Part shown: one piece after another, positions 24,420 to 31,749 of the stretch
Layout: each line of letters begins with the position of its first letter
Position numbering within the stretch: the first letter of the stretch is position 1
Assembly: GCA_000231825.2 (NCBI GenBank)
Contig: JH720294.1
Coordinates: forward strand, 1,960,500 to 1,992,248
Direction of reading: 5' to 3'
DNA length: 31,749 nucleotides
DNA from: Tetrahymena elliotti 4EA
Lineage: Eukaryota; Ciliophora; Oligohymenophorea; Hymenostomatida; Tetrahymenidae
Translations under genes and position numbers: made by a program
Notes under the pieces: generated by a model
Databases searched by the model: none
Told to the model about the DNA's origin: nothing
Seen by the model: only the letters and a program-made list of their open reading frames with translations

Positions 24420-25615
24420 TTAAACTAGTATAAAACCTACATGAAAAATAAATAAAGGCATTATAAATTAGTATTAAACATACATGAAAAAAAATTAAGG
24501 CTTAATCAATTATTAAAAAAATTTTTAAATAAAAATAACAAATTATTTAATAACGTAATCCATTATTTATTTAATAAAAAATACTTATCAACAAAAATTT
24601 ATCCAATTTTTTTGTTTTAATCAAAATAATTTAAAAATAAAAAAATTTCTGTTTTAACATTTTTGAATCTAGGAATGGATTAGGGCATTAATAATTTTAT
24701 TAAACCAATAAAATTGCAATAATAAAAAAAGCAAAAATCATTAAGAAGTCTTATTTTTTTACAAACTAAATCTAAAATTTTAATACTAAAGACAGTGGAA
24801 AATAAGATGAGATAATTGTTATCTATTATTTATGATTGATTATATTTTAATAATGATAAATAATATGGTAGTTACCAAAAGCACTTTTATTACATTAGGA
24901 TATTTCAAAAATAATCAATGACTTATTTAATGAATTTGGGAGAAATCAAAATGAAAAAATCAGTAAATTTATTCAATTCATAAAAAGGAGACTTGCATTA
25001 ATTAAATAGAAGGTTATTAAAAAGAAGATGCATTATTATTTAATTACCTTTATCTATTAGTATCCAAATTACAAGTAAGCTGTTTAGATAATTATTCATT
25101 TTATTAAAGAAAATTCTGTATTTTTTATTAGATCTTATAAATATTAATGAGTTATTTATTTAGGTTTATAATGTATTGAAATTGTCATAATTAGGTTGTT
25201 TGTTTCTTTTGTTTATAAAATTCAAAAAACCTAATTTCTTACGCTTCTTTAGATTAAAAAATTAATTTTACAAATTGAAAAAATTACACTTTCACTTAGT
25301 ACTAAAGTAACCTTTAAGAAAAATGATAAAAGAAGTAAATATGGTTTACCAAAAAAATGAAATAAAAAACTTTTCAAAATTGTTTATTAAGATAAAATAT
25401 TATCATTCATTTACATTTAATAAACCTCTAAAATTCAAAATTATAATTTATTTTGCATTTTTATTTTTATTGATTTTTTTCATCAACCAATCAAAGATTT
25501 AATAAAAAACTCACAAAATAAAATAAATTTTTAATTTCATTGATTTTTGTATGGAAATCACTTCAGTTTTTAAATGTATATAAATAAAATTTATAAATAG
25601 TAGAAAAGCTAAAAC

Positions 25616-25750
25616 ATGAAAACAATGAATACCTGTATGTTTAAATGTACTGCTTATTAAATTGTAAACTAAATTTCTTAATTAATAACTCTTTTGATTT
25701 TGATAAGAAAAGATCATATTTTACCAGATTATTTTGTTTTAAAAAAATGA
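25616..25750 (+). other. Short ATG frame in D-E spacer, possible exon-1 relic
   Basis: 44 codons from ATG to TGA. Starts 'MKTMNTCMFKCTAYQ', has a hydrophobic run 'LITLLILI' and ends 'DHILPDYFVLKK', which loosely recalls the 'DVLPIQIINDVLFIK' end of family exon 1. No donor GT at the expected place. Could be chance. Confidence 0.2.
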
Positions 25751-26079
25751 ATTTTTAAAAATAAAAAAAATATGATTTTCACACATAATTTTTTAGTTTT
25801 TTGTATAACCAGAAAGAATTTTATAGAGATAGATTTCTAGCCTTTAAAAAATAGATTATTATCTCAAAAGTTAGAAACTTTAAAAGGTAAAACTTTTTTT
25901 TTACTTGATTTTAAAAAGCTATCTTGGTTTTGAGATATCAAATAAATAGTAGATAATATAATTTTAATTTTTTAAAGGTTTTTTGGTATTTCTATTACTT
26001 TCTTTTGATACTTTCATTTTATCTTACTCAAATAGTCTTTTTACTGAATTTTATTTTGATTCATAAACCTTCAAAATAA

Positions 26080-26245
26080 ACAGCTAATGTAAAAATTATA
26101 AAAGAATATTTTTCATTTTTTTCAATCTCCAATATCCATTTAAATTGGCAAAAATGTCATATTGAAATTGATGTTAAATATTTTATGTTTGGAGCGTAAT
26201 GGTAATTTTTATATTTTTCTTGCTTATGCTAATACTTTCAAGGGT
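26080..26245 (+). pseudogene. Possible decayed family fragment in D-E spacer
   Basis: One frame reads 'SPISIQIGKNVILKLMLN' and then 'RNGNFYIFLAYANTFK', the latter resembling the exon 6 start 'SIIFAYDFSLKAF' of the family. It overlaps the 13-mer. Together with similar text in the B-C spacer ('NLFAYSN') this suggests remnants of older copies. Weak, by eye only. Confidence 0.25.
26098..26110 (+). promoter_or_regulatory. Shared upstream motif, gene E copy
   Basis: ATAAAAGAATATT preceded by T, 422 bases before the gene E ATG; identical to the copies before B, C and D. Confidence 0.4.
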
Positions 26246-26519
26246 AAAATCATTTTTTTGTTTTTATATAAATGTATATTTTTGTTAAGCTTAGATAAAT
26301 ATCAAACTAATAGTCACTTGAATTTTTGAAAGTTATAGAACCAATCAAAAATCATTAATGTTTAATTAAAGTCAGGTATGTTAGACAAATTATCAGATTG
26401 ATTTAAATAAATTCTTTAGTAAGAAACAAAAATTCATTTTTACATATCGAATTTTGTTTATTAGTTATAATCATTTGATAATTAATTTTTTGGATTTTTT
26501 CTAAAATTAAGAAGCAAAA

Positions 26520-29500
26520 ATGATAAAAACAAACATTTTCTGGATCGTCTTTGCAATTTAATCCATAATTGCTGTAAGTCTAATAGATGTTTTACCAATC
26601 TAAATTATAAATGATGTTCTTTTTATCAAAGTAAATAATCTTGAAATTCTATATTATCTTAACATTTAAAACTTTTAATTTGATAGGAAAAAAACTCAAT
26701 AATTTACCAAGCACAAAGTGATTCAATTTATAGATACAGTACAATGGATTCTTAAGGTATTATTACAGCCACTTATTTGCTAAATGGGCTTCAATAATTC
26801 ACTTTGGTTAATAGACACTTTCTAATTAATGTAATATTATTATTATCTTTACAGAAAGCTTATTTTTAATTATTTGACAAAAGGATGTGATTTACTTAAA
26901 TTATCTTAGCAGTCAAACCTATTAGACAATAGATTTAAATCTAATGACTTCAGGTCAAACAAATTATTTGAAAACCTTCTAATATCCTACAACTTGGAAA
27001 TAATGTGGATCACCTAAAACCATAGTTTAAGAATTAGTAAAATAATTACATATTTTTATTCTTTCTATATTTGCTTTAAAGCGATCAAACAAATTAATAG
27101 TTTTTTGTTAATAAAAGGGAGGAGTTTATTATTTCGTTTGTCTAAATTCGCCAGATAAGTTTATCATATAAAGTTCAACATTCTAAGATCTTTTCAGTTC
27201 TTAAAATTTGATAAAATCAAGTAATCGATTAATTACTGACTATACTCTTATAGTTGCAGATGATCAAATATTTATTTAAGGAAAAGTTTTTTAAATTCAA
27301 ATTTCTTTAGGATCAACTTCAAAGATAGCATTAATCAGTGTAATTTAATTATCATAATTTTTTTTAGTTTAAAAAAAATAATTATTTAAATTAATATCAG
27401 AAATAATTTTAATAAATAGATGGAATGGAATATATATCTCATAGAAGACAACTTAGTTAAAGTAGATACTACTAATCTAATCTTTAAAGATGTTAAAGCT
27501 GTTAAGCTAAATAATCCTAATAATATCTATTAACTTCTTGTATCAGATATAATTCAATTCCAAAATGTAAATCTTTAAAAATAAATTTTGTACCCCCATC
27601 CTACTCAGCATTATTCAGTAGATAAATTTTTTTTTTATGGCAAAAAAGGACAAAAATTTGTTTCTACTTTAGTAATTTTAAAATGTAATTACCTTACAAA
27701 AAATTAAAATAATTTAAAGCAAACTATTTCGTTTACTGAGACCATAAAAATACAGCTTTCGGCATAACCCGAACCCTATAAATTTTCTTAAATTCAGCTT
27801 TAAAATTTTAAATTGATTTCTCTTTCAAAATATATTCCAACAGATCTCAATAATATTTGCTTATGATTTTAGTTTAAAAGCGTTTAGATATTTCAATGTT
27901 TAGGATTTATCAGAATTGTAATTTACAGGTGTAACTTTACCATTTATTGATTACAAAACATTCTTATAATATAAGGTAATATTTAATTTAAGAAATAAAT
28001 AAATAAATGAATTTATTTTATTATTTTTTTAAATAAAGAATATTATATTTATTGGCAAAATTTAGTATATAATATCTTATGACACTTCTTCTTAAAAAGT
28101 AACTGTGACTAAAAACTCAAATACCTTCTCTAACACATACACTTTAGCTTACTATCATATTGTTAACTATAATTTTTCATATGTAGACATTTCTTTTTTC
28201 ATTTCTAATTAAATTTCTTAATTTATTAATTTAAAATCAGTCTCTGACTTATCAGGTTTTCTTAGGAACTACTTAATACTTAATTAATCTTTTCTAAGCT
28301 TAGAGTTTTTGTGTTCCTGGTTGTAAAGTTTGTTCATCAATTACAACCTGTGAAACATGTTTATCTCCTCTGTACTTAAATAATCAATTTTAGTGTGATA
28401 CCACTTGTCCAGCTGAATTTGTCCCAGATAATAATAATACAAAATGTGTTTGTAGACCTAATAGCACATTATAAAAGTAGAAATATTACCTTTTTCTATA
28501 TTTTTTCTCAATTTTAAAATAAATTTTGAATAATTATTTAGTTAAAATTGCCCATGCAATACAAGATTCTTTGATAATAATGGTAATTGCTAATCTTGCC
28601 CATAAAACTGTGATTCGTGTTCTTCATAAACTGTTTGCTCAGCTTGTTCAGCAGGATATTTGCTAACTGCTGATGGAAATTGTGTCTCTATTTGCCCAAA
28701 AAATTTCATACCTGATCAAAATAATAAAAATTGTATTTGCAGAGAAAATAGCTCCTTATTGAAGTAATTTTTATTAATATTCATTCTAAATTTTATTTAA
28801 AAAATTTTTAATTTTAATAATAGCTCGTAATGCTCTTGCAATATTGGTTTTGTAAATATTGATGATACTTGCTAGTAATGTCCATCTAACTGTAATTAAT
28901 GTACAAGTCAAACAGTATGTACTAAATGTGGGAGTAGCTATTATTTAACAGTAGATGGAAATTGTGTATCTTAGTGTCCTTCCACGTTTACTGCTGACCT
29001 AAATTTGAATACATGTGTGTGTGATACTAATAGAACTCAAATTAAGTAATTTTGTTATTTTTCAAATGTTATAAAATTATTATATTATTGATCTTAAATT
29101 TTATATAAAGCTTAAAAATACTAAACTCTAAAGTTTAAAGTTAAGAGAAAGAAAAAATTAAAACACAAAAAAAATGTTTTACATAAAATTAGGAAAATAT
29201 ATTTACTCACCATTATTAAAAAATTTACGATCCTGGTTATATAGTTTACTATTTGCAGCATGTTTAAAATTTTTTTTACTCTAAATAAAACTTTTTAAAA
29301 TATAAATTTTCTTTCTACTTTGTTTAAAATAGATAAATAATAATTAATTTTCACTATTGTAAATCAAATCCCATTTTTTTATTTCAATTTTACTTATTTA
29401 ATTTTTAATAAAAAAGTAATGAGTGTATAACTTGTTAGGAAGGCTGTATTTCGTGCACAAGTCCAACTAACTGCTAAATATATTCTGATTGCCCTGCTTA

Positions 29501-31342
29501 GTTTAAATATGACTTCTTATAAAAAAAATGTGTGTAGTGCTTATGGGATGTATTAGCTTAGAAATGTGTTTCTAGTTGTGCAAGTTATTAAATTTAGGAT
29601 GAAGTTAAGTATCTCTGTCTTTAATGTTATTTTTACAATGGAACCTGTTAAGTCTCATGTCCTATCGGTACCTATTCTGATAAAAATTTTTAATGTTTAA
29701 AATGTGATCCCTAATGTAAAACTTGTGATGGACCAAAAAGTAATCAATGCTTAAGTTGCACCTTTCCTCTCTTTTTACAGGATGATTAGACATGCTCAAT
29801 TTGCTAACTTTAATAGTTCCTCGATAAAGATAAAAATGTTTGTCTTTCATGTAATATGAAATGTTTAAGCTGTAATGGACCAAACCCAAATAATTGCTTA
29901 TCATGCAGAGAAGACAACATTTTCTAACAAGACTCTCATGAATGCTTAACGAAATAATAATTTGAAGATGAAATCAAATAAACTTAAACATTAAATTACT
30001 CTGAATGTAAATTAATTATTTTATCTTAATAAAAATTTAAAAGTTTTTTAATACAGGCGATTAAACAAATATGAGTTGCTCTTCACTATTCTCTTTATCT
30101 GAATTACTTCAAAAAATATTTTTGGCATTATTTATAACAACATTAATAACTCTTTTTCTGCTTTTTATCTTTTCTAGCTCAAATAATTTACTAGGGTGGT
30201 ACTGCATTTAAATATTTTAGTTAATTGGAAACCTTGCTCTGAATAAAAACATGAATATATTTTGGCTAAATTTAGGGTTTCTAAAGAATTATCTAGCATA
30301 TAATCTATTCAATATATTAAATAATAACTTTCAAGTATCTAGAGATATTCAAATAGATTTCAATGCTTATGGTATAGGTTTGAAAATTCAAGAATTTTAT
30401 ATGAATGTTATATAAAATTGCTTTTACTAAATTATTACTTTAGTGTTTGTTCTTATTTTAATTCCTACAACCTATTTTTTGAAAGGTTAATCAGGAACTC
30501 TAAGTAGACTAAACGAATATGTTATGTTCAATGGGCTTATTAGATACTTTATGATAACATCAAATTTTGTTATGCTTTCTTGTTTAAACTCAATAAAATA
30601 AGAAAATTATCTTGACTAAGGGAATATTTACATTTTTGGAGTTTTTAGTTTTTTTTATATTTCCATTTAAATTTATGGCTTAGTTATAATTTTAAGTGAA
30701 AACACAAACAAATTCTAATCTGTCTAAGTGTTTTCACTAGATTTGCTTTAGCATAGAGGAGTTTGTAAGGCTTTTTGGTAGTTTTTTGAAGCAAGAAAAA
30801 TAGGATGTGTGTTTGTTTTTGCATTCTTCAATGAGCTTTAATTAAATGGATTATTATTATCTGGAATCAGTTTGATTTTTTTACTTTACATCATTTTTTA
30901 TCAGCCCACAAAAACAAAATAATAAACAACATCTATCATATTATCAGAAATACTAATGATATGTCTTTTTGTCTTGTTTGAATTCATCTCAAACAGAGAT
31001 TATTTCAATATAAGTTAAGAGTTTGCTACCTATTTAGCTTTAAGTAAATAAAATTTTATTATATCATGAATTAAAAATTATTTTAAAACTTAAAAATTAG
31101 GTTTTGTGATAGTATTAATTATTCTTAATATAATGTTTCTCATTATATTTTGTCATAGTCTGTTTAAGCAGATATAAAACTATTTTAAAAATAAGAAAAT
31201 TGAGAAAAGCTAAAAATTAAATTCAAGCTCAATAGTTGACTAATTTAAGATTTTTAATTCATATAATGATATTTAAATAGCACTATCATCTTCTTTAGAG
31301 ATTAGGAAAATTAGATGGTCAAAATCTCCAACAAAATAATGA
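26520..31342 (+). CDS. Gene E: Cys-rich repeat, furin-like, multipass membrane protein with two modules
   Basis: Exons 26520-26630, 26687-26830, 26884-27036, 27118-27339, 27420-27566, 27844-27975, 28039-28182, 28241-28476, 28542-28763, 28824-29045, 29417-30006, 30057-31043, 31101-31342; 1183 residues. Signal peptide 'MIKTNIFWIVFAIQSIIAVS'. Phase-0 exons 2-7 as in B-D. Exon 8 is the bridge ('CVPGCKVCSSITTCETC'). Exons 9 and 10 are y and x modules; z survives only as a relic in the next intron and w and v are gone. Exon 11 is the full furin-like block ('CLWDVLAQKCV', 'CNGPNPNNCLSC'). The membrane exon is 987 nt, one codon shorter than in the others, with the loss near residues 'NNNFQVSRDI'. It is the closest relative of gene A. 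Introns 5 and 10 are unusually long. Likely a surface protein; function unknown. Confidence 0.9.
27567..27843. other. Expanded intron 5 of gene E with GC-richer insert
   Basis: 277 nt against 63-87 nt in B, C and D. Holds two islands richer in G+C than any other intron here: around 27590-27622 (ctact/agtag pair) and around 27727-27777, where ttcgg (27758-27762) and ccgaa (27769-27773) form a perfect 5-bp stem with a 6-nt loop. Could be an inserted element or an intron-encoded small RNA; neither can be named from sequence. Confidence 0.45.
28542..29045 (+). repeat. Two 222-nt Cys-module exons of gene E (y, x)
   Basis: 28542-28763 (y, ends 'RENSSLLK') and 28824-29045 (x, contains 'CTSQTVCTKCGSSYYL'). 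Both are phase 2 with 12 Cys and nearly identical to the y and x exons of gene A. Confidence 0.9.
29046..29416. pseudogene. Intron 10 of gene E containing a decayed z module
   Basis: 371-nt intron. Its first about 65 bases match the intron that precedes z in gene A, including the acceptor-like 'tataaagctta'. Further on, 29231-29245 reads atcctggttatatag and continues to 'tatttgc', matching the z module text 'CNPxYIDISGVC' of gene A at DNA level. The rest of the module is lost or scrambled by an AT-rich insertion, and no frame carries the cysteines, so it is spliced over. Confidence 0.5.
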
Positions 31343-31749
31343 TACTTTTATATAAACACCACTGAAAAAATAGAAAAAATTCATAACAAATTAATAAAAT
31401 ATAATTTAAAATTATCTTATTCTTTATATAAAATACATATTTTAGTTTACAATTTATCAAAATATCTATAATTTTGTTTACTTATTTATTAAAATAGATC
31501 TTTGAATCATCAATAAATTTTTTTAAAGTTAAATACAGAGAATAGGTTTAGGTTTTTAGTATAGTTCTTTCTCAAATAATAAAAAGACCATAACAACTGA
31601 TTTATCATGATTTTTTATCTTTTTCACAAATTTATTTTTTTCTTATTTTTTTATTCTAATTTTATCATTTTTGCTTTTACAATATCTAATCTTATTTCTT
31701 TATCTTTTTCTTTGTTGTTATAGAAGCTATATTGAAAATTGTGATTATT
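31343..31749. other. 3' flank of gene E
   Basis: The first about 200 bases resemble the flank after gene A. The rest is T-rich low-complexity DNA. No gene seen; the next family member, if any, would start beyond the window. Confidence 0.6.

Larger units (their letters stand above)
24420..26519. other. Spacer between genes D and E
   Basis: AT-rich, no intact gene. A short ATG frame at 25616-25750 and protein-like text around 26080-26245 are listed separately; the shared 13-mer sits at 26098-26110. Between 24420 and 25600 I see nothing beyond AT-rich simple sequence. Confidence 0.55.

Noticed and set aside
27727..27777. tRNA or tRNA fragment in gene E intron 5
   Set aside because: No cloverleaf arms, no T-loop GGTTCGA consensus and no acceptor stem could be drawn; only one short hairpin.
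1..31749. Reading the window as pseudogenes because of many TAA/TAG
   Set aside because: TAA/TAG occur at conserved Gln positions across paralogs, TGA never occurs inside the modelled exons, and all models sum to a multiple of three. A ciliate code explains this.

Overview
This is ciliate genomic DNA, most likely from an oligohymenophorean close to Tetrahymena (inference). The sequence is extremely AT-rich. Reading frames are full of TAA and TAG where conserved Gln residues belong, and only TGA ends genes. Introns are mostly about 47-90 nt with GT(A)..(T)AG ends, much longer than Paramecium introns. Read with the standard code almost nothing is open; with TAA/TAG = Gln the window resolves into large multi-exon genes.

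Layout: five paralogous genes lie head-to-tail on the + strand, separated by AT-rich spacers of 1.8-2.7 kb. I call them A (1-2745, 5' end outside the window), B (4770-9431), C (11220-16724), D (19467-24419) and E (26520-31342). All splice models give an open frame whose total length is a multiple of three, and introns fall at matching places in all paralogs.

Each protein has the same plan. (1) A signal peptide exon of 36-37 codons. (2) Six phase-0 exons of nearly constant length (48, 51, 74-79, 49, 44, 48 codons) that look like beta-rich repeated units. (3) A bridging exon, then a variable series of 222-nt phase-2 exons, each one 74-residue, 12-cysteine module. (4) A 590-nt furin/growth-factor-receptor-like cysteine block. 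(5) A 990-nt exon and a short last exon encoding a multipass membrane domain and a basic/Gln-rich tail. They are probably large surface proteins with a variable extracellular Cys-rich stalk on a constant polytopic base. Their function is unknown.

The most interesting signal is the exon-module system. Gene C carries what looks like the full order (bridge - y - x - z - w - v - furin block). The other genes differ from it by in-frame exon loss, duplication, fusion or decay: A duplicated x/y and fused z to the furin block; B fused the bridge to y and lost the furin block; D lacks y and x; E lacks w and v and has a decayed z inside an intron. A 13-nt identical motif about 390-450 bp before each of the four visible start codons, foldback inserts in expanded introns, and possible gene relics in the spacers are further leads.

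No tRNA, rRNA, CRISPR array, transposase or minus-strand gene could be supported.
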